Origin: Desmodesmus armatus
Taxonomy: Eukaryota > Chlorophyta > Chlorophyceae > Sphaeropleales > Scenedesmaceae
NCBI GenBank assembly: GCA_007449985.2
Contig: VIIQ02000009.1
Coordinates: 62,001 to 126,000 of the forward strand
Direction of reading: 5' to 3'
Length of the DNA stretch: 64,000 bases
The position numbers and the translations under genes are program-made. Shown one piece after another: positions 33,978 to 46,344 of the stretch. The notes below the pieces were generated by a model. It was given only the letters and a program-made list of their open reading frames with translations, searched no databases and was not told the origin of the DNA. Position 1 is the stretch's first letter. Each line of letters starts with the position of its first letter.

Positions 33978-36900
33978 GGGGAGTGGGGGGGGGGGGGGTG
34001 TCGAGCGTGTTGCGAGGGTAGGGCGGGAGGATGGCAGGTGAGGCATTGCTGCCTGTTGCTGCTGATGCTGATGCTGTACCCCTCCTTGGCTTCTTGTCAG
34101 GCTCACGCCTATGCTGGATCCTGCAGGGTGCGGCTATGAGGTTGTGGCATTGCTGGGCCGCCGGCCCTGCCGTGGCAGAATGTATTCGCTGCACCTGTCT
34201 TTTGCTGCACCCTTGGGTTTCTGCAGCCGCATAGCAGCCAGAAAGCAGATGTTTGCAGCGTTGCTGCCGAGGGCTGAATGCACCGTGTGACGCTTCTGCT
34301 GGTGTTGTTGCAGGGTGCAAGAAGGACACAGACTATGGCAAGAGCCGGCTGTGGTGAGTGTGGCTGGGCTGCTGCTGCCGTTGGCGTTGCCGACTAGGGT
34401 ACTTGATTCAGCCTGTGTGCATAGTCTTGCAACACGGGGCCTGCAGCAGTGGTTACTGCCATACTTGTTCCGCAACCTCCTACCATTCCACTAGCAGCCA
34501 AGGCGCTGACCCTCCTGCATCGCTACATGCGTCGTGTGCTGTGTTACATGTAAGATGCGTCAATTGATAGGTGTGTGTGTGCTGTGCGTGCTGTGTGTGC
34601 TGTGTTGTCAAATGCCACACCGACCTTTTCCTGCAGGGGTGCAGTTGCCTGGGGCGGCCTCAGCACTTTCAGCGGTTGGCTGGTCAGCAGCTACGGCATG
34701 CCCTCGGGCTTTGCCGCATACCTACTGCTGTCAATACCCTGCGTCTTCTGCGCCGCTCGCATGGAGTTCAACTTGGGGAAGAAGCAGCCTCAGCTCCCAC
34801 AGCAACAGCATGGCAAGTCAGCACAGCAGGCGGGAAAAGGAGGTGCAGGAAAGGGTCAAGCTAGCTGTGGGGGTGTACAGAAGCAGTGTCAGCAGGCAGA
34901 GCAGGATGGGCAGTGTGATACGATAGAGCTAGCAGACCGAGACTTGGAGCAGCAGCCACTAGTGCAGCACAGTGATGTCAACAGCAGCAAGCCCACCCAT
35001 ACAATCCAAGTACAGCATCAGCAGCAGCCGCAGCAGCAGACAGATGCAGGGTTGTTAGCCAGTGCTGGCGCAGAAGGGGTGGGTCAGGGCGCTGCAGCTG
35101 CAACGGGCACTGTGCCTGTATCTATAGGATCACAGGATGGTCTGCTGCTGCGGCCTGGCAGTAGCAGTGAGTCAGGTGGCAGTGGAGCTGATGTCATTGT
35201 GCTACCAGATGTAGACATGCAGCCTGACCCTACTGCCGGCATCAAAGCATGCCAGACGCATTTGTTGCAGCAGCAGCAGCAGCAACAGCGGCGGCAGCAC
35301 ATCGCCCTAGCAGTTGACCCACAGGCCAGCAGCAACAGCAGCAGTCCAAGCTACAGCAGTGCCAGGAGGGGTTCTGCCGCTGCCGATTGCATATCTCTAC
35401 AAGATGCCGCAGACTCACCACCAGCAGCAGCACCAGCAGCCGTACAGCCGCCGCCAGCACAGCAGCAGCAGCAGCAGCAGCCAGACTTCTGGCACAGTTT
35501 GCGGCTGCTGCTGCGGCGCCCGGAGGTCCTCATTTTCATGGGCCAGGCAACAGCCATGGGCTTTGGCATTGGGGTCATTGGGGAGTTCTTGTTCCTGTTT
35601 CTTCAGGAGCTGGGTGGCAGTGAGACATTGATGGGGCTGACCCTCACATTCACTTGCTTGGCAGAGGTGCCAGTGTTTCACTATCAGGTAGGTGTCATGT
35701 TTGTTAGGGGGGGGGGGGGGTACTGTGGGTGTGCCAGCACTTGCGGCGCAATGTCTTGTACCCCATCCTTTGCTGGGTCTGTGCAGCTGCCTGTTTTGGG
35801 GCGGGGGGGGGGTGCTGTGGTGAGTTGTGTCTTTTTTTGGGGGGGGGGGGGAGGGAGGTACTGTTGGTGTGCCTGAGACAGCAGTTGTGTCACAACGTCT
35901 TGTACCCCGGCCTTGGCGGGGTTTGTGCGGCTGCCTGTTTTGGGGCGGGGGGGGGGGGCTGTGGTGATCTGCACAGTGAGACATTGATGGGGCTGACCCT
36001 CACGTTTAGATGCTTGGCAGAGGTGCCAGTGTTTCATTACCAGGAAGGTGTCATGTTTGTTTGGGGGGGGGAGGGAGGCAGGTACTGTTGGTGTGCCCGA
36101 GACAGCAGTTGGGTCACAACGTCTTGTACTCCAGCCTTGGCGGGGTTTGTGCGGCGGCCTGTTTTGGTGCGTCAGGGGGGGGGGTGCTGTGGGATTTGCA
36201 CAGTGAGACCCTGATGGGGTTGACCCTCACCTTCACTTTCCTGGCAGAGGTGCCAGTCTTTCACTACCAGGTGGGTGTCATGTTTGTTAGGGGGTACCAT
36301 GGGTGTGCCTGAGACAGCAGTTGTGCAATATCTTGTACCCCAGCCTTGGCTGGTTTTGTGCAGCTGCCTGCTTTGGGGGGGCAGCGGCTGTGGTGGTCTG
36401 TGTAGTGAGTAGCCTGCGCTGTCAACAGCACATATGGGTAGCTTGTTGCCCACCCATGTACAAGCTTCGCCTGGGTCATTTTAAACAACCTGTGGGCCTC
36501 CATCTGCAGCTTCGCTGTCCATGCTCGTGGTATCACAGCTGACAATTGATTGACTTGGTGGGGGTTATTCGTTGGTGCTGCTGCAGGGTACTGTTCTGCG
36601 GTACATCTCGGTACACACCATGCTGCACATCGTGATGTGGACGTATGCCATCCGACTAGGGTTGTATGCCCTGCTGCCCTACACCCACAGCCCCTGGTGA
36701 GCAGGCTTTGGGGACGGGCTTTCACAAGTACACGTTCACCGTAGGGCTGTGCTTTCCAGAAGTAAGTCCACATGGTTTTAAACCCATTGCCACAGTTCAC
36801 GGCAAGGTTGACGAATAGTGCCTAAACCGCTGATTGTACAGCCCAGCTGTCAGGGTATCCCATGCAAAGGTCGCAAAGAAGGGGTTGAGGGGGAGGGAGG

Positions 36901-38453
36901 GCTTGCTGAGGTTGTGTCAAATGTGCCGTCACCAGCTATATATGAACATATGCAGCTGCTTGTTGTCGCTGCCTTGGCACGCTGCATTGGCCAACGTAGC
37001 AAAGTACAGCCCGCTCAACCCGCGAGATTCATTGCACCCCAGCAGTAGTAGCGGTTCCTCCTGTGGGGCCACTCCAGCGAGAGAGGGGCCACTCCAGCGA
37101 GAGAGGATGCAGGCTCTTCCTGATCAAGTAGTTACACAACCACCAATACCCAGCACAACACACCCTGCCGCAGCCTGTGTGGCCGCCCTTCTGACGTCAG
37201 CAAGTTTGTTACGCCAGTTTTTGTGCGCGTGTCATTGTCCTGTCTGCATTGCTGCAGGGCGGTGTTGCCTGTTGAGTTGCTGCACGGCATCACCTTTGCA
37301 TGTGGGTGGGGTGCCGGCACCATCAACAGCAAGAGGGTGGCACCACCAGAGCTGGCGGCTACAATGCAGGTGCGTCCAGGCAGGTTTTTGGGGTTGAATT
37401 TCACGGCTGAGCAGCGGTTGAGGCCCAAGGCTGTGCTGTTGCTGTGGCCACACTTGTATGGTAGCAGTTGACATGACGCTTCCTTGCATGACGCTGGGCT
37501 CCAATCTAGGTACTAGTTGACGCATCTTGACAGGGCGCTGGTGAGCTTCATATCTTGCACAGTCTCAGCTGCAGGCCCCGCCTCTCATTGCGTGCAGCTT
37601 GAAAGCTTCATGTCTCTGACTGAGGCTGTGTGTCTGTCTGTGTACTGTTGCTGTGGCTGCCTTGCAGGGCATCTTTCAAGGTGAGCATTCCTGTCGGCTG
37701 GGTCTGCACATGAAAGGGCTGGCGCATGAACACGCAGCTGGCTGTAGTGTAGCTGCAAAATGGTGCCGTGTTGTTTTCCCAAGTCTGTTTAAACAGAGAC
37801 AGCAATGGCTCTGGCACATACGTGAGCATTCACACGCTGCACTTGCTTTGCAGTTGCAGTTGCTTTGCAGTTGCAGTTGCATATGTTTTGGCGCAGTGTT
37901 CCTCACCCCTGCTGTGTGGGCCAGGCGAGTATTCTTCACTGTTCACAAGTCGTGTGTGCGTGTGCTGTGTGTGTACCCCTGCACTGCAGGGCTGTACTTC
38001 GGTGTAGGTCAGGGCCTAGGAGCCTTGATAGGTGGTGTGCTGAAGGAGCGATTTGGTGGCCAGGCCATGTTTGCCATGTGTGCTGCCATCATTATGGCAG
38101 CGTGGCTGCTGGTGGTGGCGGCTGAGGTGCTGACGGGCAGCAGCAGCAGCAGCAGCAGCAGCAGCTGTCAGTTGGCGACATATACCAGCAGCAGCTGCAG
38201 TGGCAGCAACTCAGCACGGATTGACGGCTTGCGGGACGCAAGCATGCAGGAACAGCATCAGCACCCGGTGGTGGCGGCTGGCAGTGTGCAGCAGCAGCAG
38301 CAGCAGCGCTCCTGGTGGGATGGTGCGAGGCAGTTGGTGTCTGGAGTTCAGCTGTCTGTGTGGGGTATTGTCGCTAGCAGGGGCAGGAAGCAGGCCTATC
38401 TGGAGCTAGGCAGCAAGGACAGCGGCCCTGACCTTGGTGCACTGAGGCAATAG
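33193..38453 (+). CDS. MFSD6-like major facilitator transporter
   Basis: Eight exons: 33193-33322, 33661-33885, 34314-34353, 34637-35687, 36587-36696, 37258-37369, 37668-37680, 37990-38453; 714 residues, in phase. The start MDFQTLSKIWYFFYFGSIVC begins with TM1. The family signature LNLLYRANGLNDAQIGVLAA-IKPWVSA follows, then DYGKSRLWGAVAWGG, the conserved loop of the MFS_1-like/MFSD6 group (related to LacY-type symporters). About 12 TM helices are split by a central loop of roughly 240 hydrophilic residues rich in Gln and Ser, encoded in exon 4. The second half contains FMGQATAMGFGIGVIGEFLF and GLYFGVGQGLGALIGGVLKE. The C-tail is Ser/Gln-rich. The substrate is not known. Exon 7 is a 13-nt micro-exon. 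The end of exon 4 is duplicated twice in the following intron. A TGTAA polyadenylation-type motif lies at 38505. Confidence 0.85.
35619..35687 (+). repeat. End of MFS exon 4, copy 1 (in the exon)
   Basis: The last 69 nt of exon 4 (SETLMGLTLTFTCLAEVPVF then HYQ) before donor GTAGGT. Two further copies lie downstream in the intron, separated by G runs. Confidence 0.85.
35975..36043 (+). repeat. End of MFS exon 4, copy 2 (intronic, donor lost)
   Basis: A 69-nt copy in which the donor GT has become GA (CAGGAAGG) and TTCACT became TTTAGA. It appears to be a decayed copy. A G run of about 20 bases precedes it. Confidence 0.8.
36202..36270 (+). repeat. End of MFS exon 4, copy 3 (intronic, donor kept)
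   Basis: A 69-nt copy that keeps the reading frame, ends in CAG and is followed by a good donor GTGGGT. Compared with copy 1 I count seven synonymous differences and one replacement (Cys to Phe). Confidence 0.8.
37065..37107 (+). repeat. Short tandem duplication
   Basis: The word GGGGCCACTCCAGCGAGAGA occurs twice in succession in MFS intron 5. It is small and has no obvious role. Confidence 0.8.
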
Positions 38454-40658
38454 CAGAGTGCTAAGAGCCTGATGAGTAATCTGTGTCACACAGAAGCTCA
38501 GCTTTGTAACGTCGTTGCCAATGGCTCTGGGAGTAGGCAGCTGCCAATGCGAGTGAGGCCGGTGTCAAGCTGATCAACAACAGCGGGGCCACACCTCACC
38601 ACACCACGCCACATGTGGACGCTTACTCAGTCATGCTGCTATCTCCTCTGCAACATTGCCAGTTAGTTATGGTGTGCTATGGCATGTTTGGTTACTGTGA
38701 ACCGAATTGAGTGACATGATAGCAAAGCTTGCACGCGGGCTTCTATGAGCAGGCAGTCCCGCAATTTGCTGGCAACCTCAGCAGGCAGGTGGTGCCGTGC
38801 AGCAAGGGCGGCGAAATGCGCGCATCACAGATAGAATTTCCTGCAGTGACAATAGTCTGGCCAGCACGGCCACACTGTGGTCGGCTCCGCCACATACTAC
38901 TGTAGTGACCTTACCAGTTGCTGGTCACAGAGCTCACTCAGCAGGCTCTAGGGCGACAGCTTTCTTGCCAGCAGTCAGCAGTGGGTTGACGCCCGAGCAT
39001 CGTTTGTTCGCTTTCAAAAGGCACATCACAGCTGCACTGTGAACAGCCTACTACTTCAGCCGGTGATCAGATGGACGCCCTGGTGACAGCCTGGCTTTCA
39101 GAGAAGGGATGTACGTGTTGTGCTGTGTTTTAAAAGCATTTCAGTTCTACATTTGTTGCAAATTGGAAGAACGGCTTCAGCAGCGGCTGACCTCGTCGGT
39201 CAAGTGCTTAAGCACCAGAGGCAAGCAGAGGCTCCCATCATCAGCTACTACACATGCATGCACATATATTTGCATGTCATTACGCAGATAAGAGCCGTCA
39301 GAACGCTCCAAACGAGCCTTGCACTCTTGCATCCTTGTAACCATGGCATGACCGCCATGACATGGCTGTGGGCCACACCGCCAGTTAGGTGCCATATAGT
39401 CAGCCCAGACGCCGTGAGTTGGTGTTACAAAGTCGAGTAAGAAGTTCTTAGCACCCAGGGCACTCCACACTACAAGGCAGGCTGGCCCACGGTCGTTCAT
39501 GGGTGACAAAACACAACCTGTCAGATGGTGGACCTTTGCCTGTCGTCCGATTCAAAAACGGAAGACGAGTCAGTCGCTATAGCCATCTGCCAGCGCCTCT
39601 GCACGTCTGATCACACTCTGATGAATGACATTGATATTGCCAGCAGCAGCACAGTCTGATGTTGGGGTTAGGTCAAGCTCTAGGAGTAGGATTGGTAAGC
39701 CCGAGGTACAGAGCTCCGGAACGCACTATAAAGCGTCTGCACAGGCCTCTCAGCAGCACTTCAGCAGCTCCAGGCAGCTATTGCAAGCCACAAACACAGC
39801 ATTGAGAGGTTCTTCAAAGCATTTGCCAGCTGTGCCACCGCAGCGTAACGTCGTCGGTGTCAGAAGGAGCTCCACAATGCTTTCGGAAGGTAACTTGAAG
39901 AAAAGATGCAATGCATGCAGGCAGCGCGGCCGCTGGGGGCGGGCATGTGGGAGGGTATCCTCCCACATGAGAGCCCGTCAGACTCTCAGTCCCAGCCAAG
40001 TCCTTGTACAGGGAACGTCCACACCTCCAGTGCTGTCGGGGCATTATTTTGACCGCGTCTGTCACGTTCTGCTGCAGGAGCGTGGGACTCTCGGCAGCGA
40101 TCAAGCCATCCCGTCCTCACAACCCGAGACACTGCCACAAGGGCTCTGTTAGCTACAGTACTCCTTCTGTCGGGTGAGCACAGACTGTCAGACGGCCTGG
40201 AGTAGGCAATAGGCAATGACAGAATGAAGGCGAGACTAGATTGGAAATGGCTGGCGTTCAGCTCCTCCGCAACCGTGTGTGCTGCCTGTATCCAGCGTTT
40301 AGTAGACATTGGTTTGTCCTGGCAGCTCAGGTGCGTTCAGCAGCAGCAGCAGAGGCCTAGATCAGGGATGCACTGTGACCCAGCTCAGAAGACAGTCAGT
40401 GGCAGCCTGCTGCACGTTGTGCTGGGCGCATTGGCTTGAAAAAGCGCAAACTAGTAACAGCAGCAACATTCTCGGCAGCGTAGTCTGGCTCACCACAGCA
40501 GGAGGTCCTGCTGGGGGTGAAGGGTCCGCTGGTTACTGCCCGTAGTCACTGCGTGCAGAAGCAGCCAACGACGCAGCAGCTCAAGCAATACGTACATAAA
40601 TGAAATCACAGCAGTAGCCATCCCCAGCTTGGGGCTTGTACCCACCCAGTGTCAAGCC
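38454..40658. other. Gene-poor gap, 2.2 kb
   Basis: Holds the 3' end of the MFS gene, including the TGTAA motif at 38505-38509. An open stretch around 39650-40150 on the plus strand has no domain, no clear ATG and no splice context, so I do not call it. A candidate upstream exon of the next gene might lie around 40224-40331 (an ATG-led open frame ending at a GTGCGT donor), but its phase does not fit the following exon. Confidence 0.35.
38505..38509 (+). terminator. TGTAA polyadenylation-type motif (MFS gene)
   Basis: TGTAA is the usual polyadenylation signal of chlorophycean nuclear genes. This one lies about 50 bp after the MFSD6-like stop codon. Confidence 0.4.
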
Positions 40659-43600
40659 ATGCTAAGGAAGCACGCAGCACCTGCCCCTGCACACGACTCT
40701 GACACGTGTGTTCTGCCTGGTGCTGCCCTGCCCTGCTGTGTCCCACCGTGCCCACCACCCCATGCTCTTGCAGCCATCAATGCCCAGGCATCCCCATCAA
40801 CGACAAAGGCAAGCGATGACAACCACCAGAGCAACAACGGTGTGGCCCAGGCATCTGATGCTCCGCTCCCCGCCATCTCCGAGCAGGCGACCATCGGCCA
40901 GCAGGCATCCATCTACCCTGTGTTCAGGCACAAGGTGGATGCTGGGGACACGCCTCAGCACGGTAAGTGAAGCCTGCAGGCCTCTTATGCCCTGGTGCCT
41001 GCCCCTGGCCAATGGTGTCTCCTAACTTCAGGGGTAGCATGCGCACAGCCCATGAACCATTTTTCTTTCGCTCACACCGGCAGTGTTTTGTGCTGTCAGT
41101 CATGCTGGCATCCCCATGCCCCTTGCTGCCCTGCTCTTTCGTCCATGAACATCAGCTGGCAGGTCCCTGATCAAACAGAATGGTTGCGGCGCCTGTACAG
41201 TCGCTGCTGCTCCAAGAGCGCGCACACAGGACAAAAAATCTTGGCACCTGCTCACCTGCAGAGATTTCCTTTCCCCGCACGGCTAAGCTTGCGCTTGTGG
41301 TGTCCACCCCCCCCCCCCCCCACACACACACACACCCCACAGCCACAAACACTGTGTTTGCTGTCCCGCTGCAGACCGCACTTCGCTCGACGCAGCGCCA
41401 ACACACGGCGTCATCGAGCGCCACTGCACCATATGCTGTCACATGCAAAGCTGCACCCTGTGCATGCGCGCTGATGCCCCCCCCCCCCTTGTCTCACACC
41501 TGTGCGCTGCTGCTGATCACACATCAATCACAGTGACGCTACACCTTGCCTGCTGGGTAAGTTACATGCCGCTTGTGCGCTGCCACCCCCGCTGTGCGCT
41601 GTCCCCCCCCCCCTCCTCCCCCCCCCCCCCCACACACACACCCTTCCCACACACACCCCATTCCTGCGCGCTGCAGGTCACACTTCATCCAAGCCACCGC
41701 CCCACAGGACAGCCCCATCCAGCAGCGCTGCTGCGTTGCCAAGGGCCCCTGGCCCTTCAGGACCCAAGGGCCTGAAGGGCGTGCAGCACCCTGGCATGTG
41801 GAACAAGCTGCACAGGGAGGAGTACATCCAGGATTGGCTGCGCGGCACACCTGCAAACTCCCAGGGGGAGGGACGATCATCCCAGCAAGGTATGCGCATG
41901 CTGGGACTGTAGGCGCAATCCAAAGTTTATCGAAATGGAGCACAAGGGATGGCTGCGGCACGCATTAGCACATTCCCAAAGGGAGAGACCATCACCCCAG
42001 CAGGGTATTTGCATGCTGGCCAGCGGGGTTATTATATAGGCGCAAGCTCAACTTATCAAAAGTGATCAAATGGAGCAATGTCCTAGGTCAATACAGTCGA
42101 GATGCACATTGTTGCTGTACCCAGTCCACCACTGCCCTGCTGCCTTTCTCGCGCGCAGGTACACTCACTGGTGTTGTCTACGACTCGCTGCTTGAGGTGG
42201 TGAGGCGGTTTCTGCCCGGGGGAGGGCGCGGTGGCAGTGATTCTGCCAAGAGTGATTCCGCCAAGAGTGATTTCATCAAGATGCAAGCCTCCGGCGCCGA
42301 CCACACCGGCCGCCACCTGCTAGGTGGGTCGACATACTGGCGAGAGACGCATGCGCTTGTTTGCAAACCTGCACGCAGCGTGCCGTTGTTGTGTTGCGTA
42401 TACCCTCCCTGTCAGTGGTTGAGTTTTATGCATAGAACGATTGTGTGTTCCACACCCCTGCCAGTCAACTTCTTTTGTTTGGGTAACGGTTGAAGTCCCC
42501 CCGCGGCCGGGCGCACTATCTGTATGCCCCCTCACCCATCGCGCTTTCCCCTCTATGTTGCCGCTGCTTGCTCTTCCTCCTGCTGCTGTACGGCTGCTGC
42601 TGCTTGGTGCATGTACCACTGCCACTTATTCAGGTGACGGTGCTGACATGCAGCAAGAGCCAACTGGCTGGCTGCAAATGGTGGTGAGGCAATTCCTGCC
42701 CGGGGGAGGCCGAGGCGGGAGTTATCCCGTCAAGAGTGATACCATCAAGATGCAAGCCTCCGGCGCCGACCACACCGGCCGCCACTTGCTAGGTGGGTCG
42801 ACATACTAGCGAGAGACGCATGTGCTTGTTTGAAGAGCTGCACGCAGCGTGCTGTCGTTGTGTTGCCTGTACCTTCCCTGCCAGTTTCTGCTAGATAGGG
42901 TCAGTATCTAGAGAGGGTTTGTTCGGCCGCGCCTGCAACACCCCCTGTGATTTGTGCTGGAGTTGAAGTTGCACAGCTGCCCAGTCACGAATGCTGCTTT
43001 ACACCTATATGCTCGCCAACCCATCGCGCTCACCCCTCTCCGCTTCCGCTGATTGCTCTCGCTGTTGCCGTTGCTTGCTCATCCTCCTGTTGCTGCACTG
43101 CTGCTGCTGTACTGCTGCTGCTGCTAGGTGCAGGTACCCCTGCCACCTATTCAGGTGACGGTGCTGACATGCTGCAAAAGAAATTCAGGCTCCCCGGGGG
43201 AGGTAAAGGCGGCAGTTTCCCCGACCAGATGCTTGCCTCCAACACTGACCACAACGGCCAGGGCCTGTCAGGTGGGTCGACATGCTGGCCAGGAGAACCG
43301 CCTGTAGCTTATTTGCAAACCTGCAAGCAGCGTGCTGTTGTTGTGTTGACTACACACCCCCTGTCAGTGGTTGGCCTTTAAGTACAGTGGGGTTGTGTGT
43401 CACACAATGCCTGCCAAAATCATTCCTGTTGGGGTGCGGTTGAGGCACCACGGCTGCCCAGTGGCATCATGCTGTATGCTCTTTCACCCACCGCGCTCTT
43501 CTCTCTCTGTTTGTATTGCCGCTGCTTGCTTTTCCTGCTGCTGCTGCATTCACCACCTCAGCTGTCGCTGGCATGATCTCCACCAAGAGCACCAACACCA

Positions 43601-44861
43601 GCCCCAGGCCTTACCTACCCCCCAATGCCACCATGCACACCGCAGTGCACGTGGTGCTGGCCCCCAACAGCAGCACCCCAACCAGCGACACCTCCCTGGC
43701 AGCATTCGAAGCAGCAGCGGCGGCTGCAGTCAACAAGGCGGTTGAAACTGAGGCTGCCTCACTCATCGCTGCTGGCATCGCTGGCCTTGCTGGTGTTGCT
43801 TCTGCTGAGACGGCTGCTAGCACTGCTGGCAGTCAGCAGATGCTGGCTAACATCACCGTCACCGTCAAAGTGTCAGTGCCGATCAATGGCGCCCGGCCCT
43901 TGGTCGCCGCCGCTCACAATGCTCGTGCTACCATTGAGGCCAACAGGACATCCAGCACTGAGGGTGAGTGTGGCCATTTGACAATCCTAGGGCCTGTCCC
44001 TGCCAGAAACTTCATGGATGGTTCAGGATTGGAGGGGGGTGGTCCTGCCGGTGTTGGGTGCCGGCAGGTGATGCAGGGTTTGTTACTGTTTTGGGTAGTG
44101 CATGCTGCTGTGCAGTATCGCTGGTCAGCCAGCCAGCCAGTCCCAGCTTGCTGTCTTATCGTCGGGTGTGTGTATGATAACCACACCTGCTGTCCGCGTG
44201 GGGGAATGATATACCACTCATGCATCTATGAAGGTGGGTGTCACACACCTTGCTTAAATTACCAACTGCTGTATCTACCCGCCCTGTTGGTCACTTGTCT
44301 GCTGTACAGAGCCCCTGCTGCCAGCTTCTGACGGCACACCCGCCAAGGCAGCAGCTGCTTTCAAGGCCTGCCTCAAGGGTGCTGTCAAGTTGAAGCAGTT
44401 CAACCCAGGTGAGGCTGTCTGTGGCTTTTGGGCATTGCAACAGTTGGGGTTTAGACCCCTACATGCACTAAACCCTACAGCTTGCTTTTAGGTTGACTTG
44501 CAGATTCAGCTTGGCAGTCAGCTGCAGCTGCTGATTGCCGCATGTTGTGCAGCGTGGTGCAGATATGATGGTATGACTTAATGCCAAATTGCGTCATATC
44601 GTGATTGTCAATGTACCAAAGCCACGCGCCCATGTGCAGCCCACGCAAGCAGCAATGCGCTGACGACACTCATGTCCTGCTGCACTTGCTGCTGCATCTG
44701 CCGCTGCCTCCCTTGCTGCATCAGGTGCCGCCGCCCACCACCGCACACTCACCAAGCCCTCCAAGCGCACCACCTTCAAGGAGCGGGTGCAGGATGCCGC
44801 GCATAAGCCCAGCGGCAGGAAGGCTGGGGCTTTCGCCTCTCCACATAAATGGCACCATTGA
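40659..44861 (+). CDS. Unrecognised gene with three related, phase-symmetric exons
   Basis: Exons: 40659-40962 (5' end uncertain), 41677-41889, 42159-42323, 42634-42792, 43155-43271, 43562-43963, 44310-44408, 44725-44861; 531 residues if the ATG at 40659 is right. Every intron is in phase 1. Exons 3, 4 and 5 are related: each ends in an (F)LPGGGRGGS-type segment, then a Ser/Lys/Asp stretch, then SGADHTGRHLL-like sequence. Exon 2 contains GPSGPKGLKGVQHPGMWNKL and REEYIQDWLRG. Exon 6 is Ala-rich with possible N-glycosylation sites (LPPNATMH, NRTSS). The C-terminus is basic. I recognise no family. The gene might be secreted or nuclear; the true first exon, and therefore any signal peptide, is unresolved. 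C-rich and CA-rich runs sit in intron 1. Confidence 0.55.
41305..41700 (+). repeat. Duplicated CA/poly-C block with acceptor-like ends
   Basis: Two blocks, about 41306-41390 and about 41600-41690, each consist of a C run, a CACACACA run, and then a GCTGCAG site followed by an (A/G)(C)C(A/G)CACTTC-type sequence. The second is the acceptor of exon 2 of the surrounding gene. The first looks like an older copy of the same intron-exon border. Confidence 0.55.
42159..43271 (+). repeat. Tandemly triplicated exon block
   Basis: Three exon-plus-intron units, with exons at 42159-42323, 42634-42792 and 43155-43271. Exons share CTGCCCGGGGGAGG and ATGCAAGCCTCCGGCGCCGA (the third is more diverged), and each is followed by GTGGGTCGACAT. 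The introns share the sequence after the donor and the ACTTATTCAG/ACCTATTCAG acceptor. Because both flanking introns are in phase 1, adding or skipping a unit keeps the frame. Confidence 0.85.
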
Positions 44862-45017
44862 GCTGCTGGGCTGCTGCCCCCCCTTCCATCAGCTGGCAGG
44901 CCCTCATTGCTGGGGCCACCTATGCTGGTGGGGGGTGGGCTGGCAGGTGGTCTTTCCCTGTGCAGTAGGGCTGTGGTGCATGCGCCAACAGGGGCCTAGC
45001 GGTCGCGTGCAGTGTGT

Positions 45018-45090
45018 GTTGGCAGGTTGATTTTGGTGGATGCCGCATGATATTGGTGGATGCGGCATCCACCAAAATCATCCTGCCAAC
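45018..45090 (+). repeat. Fold-back: 30-bp arms, 13-nt loop
   Basis: Arms 45018-45047 and 45061-45090 match as inverted complements at 29 of 30 positions (GATTTTGGTGGATGCCGCA core). The position is about 160 bp after the stop of the triplicated-exon gene. It could be a MITE remnant, a hairpin in the 3' region, or a small-RNA source. Confidence 0.8.
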
Positions 45091-46344
45091 GGTTGCTGCT
45101 GGTGGTACTGTACTGGCTGTCGTGAGTTGGGGTGTGCTGAGGCTGTGGGCTTGAGGGCGCTGTTTGGTGATGCCGGGGTGTTGCATGCGGTGCTGGTGTG
45201 TGATTGTGTATGGTGCAGTGTGCACCAGCGCTGTGTCAGCGTGGACAGTGGCTGTTACAGCACACAGTGCAGCACTGCATTGGTTCAACGCCGTGATCTG
45301 AGTGTCAAAAATGTCGTGGTGCAGATGCTGGGAAGGCGGGGAACCCCTCCAAGAGGTGAAAGTAGCCAGAATGGAGGGAGTGGCAGGACAGAGGCAGCGG
45401 CATCTCCATCTCCCCTTCCAACTAATATGTATATGTATATGCCTACCTCAACGCATGTTGTGTTGTGCTGCTACATGATTTGTGGCCCCTGCAGCACATC
45501 AGCACAGCTTATGTAGCTACTGTACACTAGTATGTGGTGCTTTTAGTATGGCTTGCTGTGACCTGTATCCTGTCGGTCCTGTGCAGTTCTGAGATGTTGG
45601 TGAGTGTCTGCTAGCGAGACTGTATGTTGGTGCTGCATGACAAGCTGTGGGCAGTGCTTGCAATCACACCATTGTTGTGCCCGCCTGCCGCACAGAGATG
45701 GTGGTTTGCAGTGGTGGCTGTGGGATGCTGCCCATGCTGCCTGTCCGACGCTGCCAGTCATAGTCAGGCGTGGCCAGGGAGAGTGGCACACATAGGGGCA
45801 TGCGTCAGCTGCCACCATCAAGCAGTGCCGTATGCATAACTCGTGACCATGTTGTATCAGCGAGGGCCGATGTGGTTGGGTTGGTTGCAAGTAGCCCTTT
45901 GATTAATCGATATTGGTCTGATCGGCTGATATCAGCCTGAGAGCGGGGTGGGACGGCTGGCCTTGTGTATTGCTTCTGAGCCTGTCCTTTGCAGGTAGTC
46001 TGTGTGAAGGATCCAGTCCGGGCTGCTGTCGTAGTACTGGACACGTGGCCATGCATTACCAGTGATTGGCTGTCATGATTGGCCTGGGTGGTTGCAAGCA
46101 TCCCTGCAATTAAGCTGAGGACGGGTTGGCCCTGTGTGTGGCGGCCAAGCCCACTGTTTTTGAAGGCAGTGTGTGTGAAGGAATGCTGCGGTAGTACTGG
46201 AGTACTGTCTGGAATGATTTTGGTACACCATCAGTGTGCTTGTATAGGTTGTGGTACACCATCAGTGTGGTTGAATAGGTTGCAGAGTTGTGTGACATCA
46301 GGGTGCAGCGTGGACAGATGGTGGCAGGGTGTGCAGGTGTGTGT

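Noticed and set aside
39625..40152. 175-codon open stretch
   Set aside because: It has no ATG at its head, no domain and no splice partners; composition does not differ from surrounding DNA.
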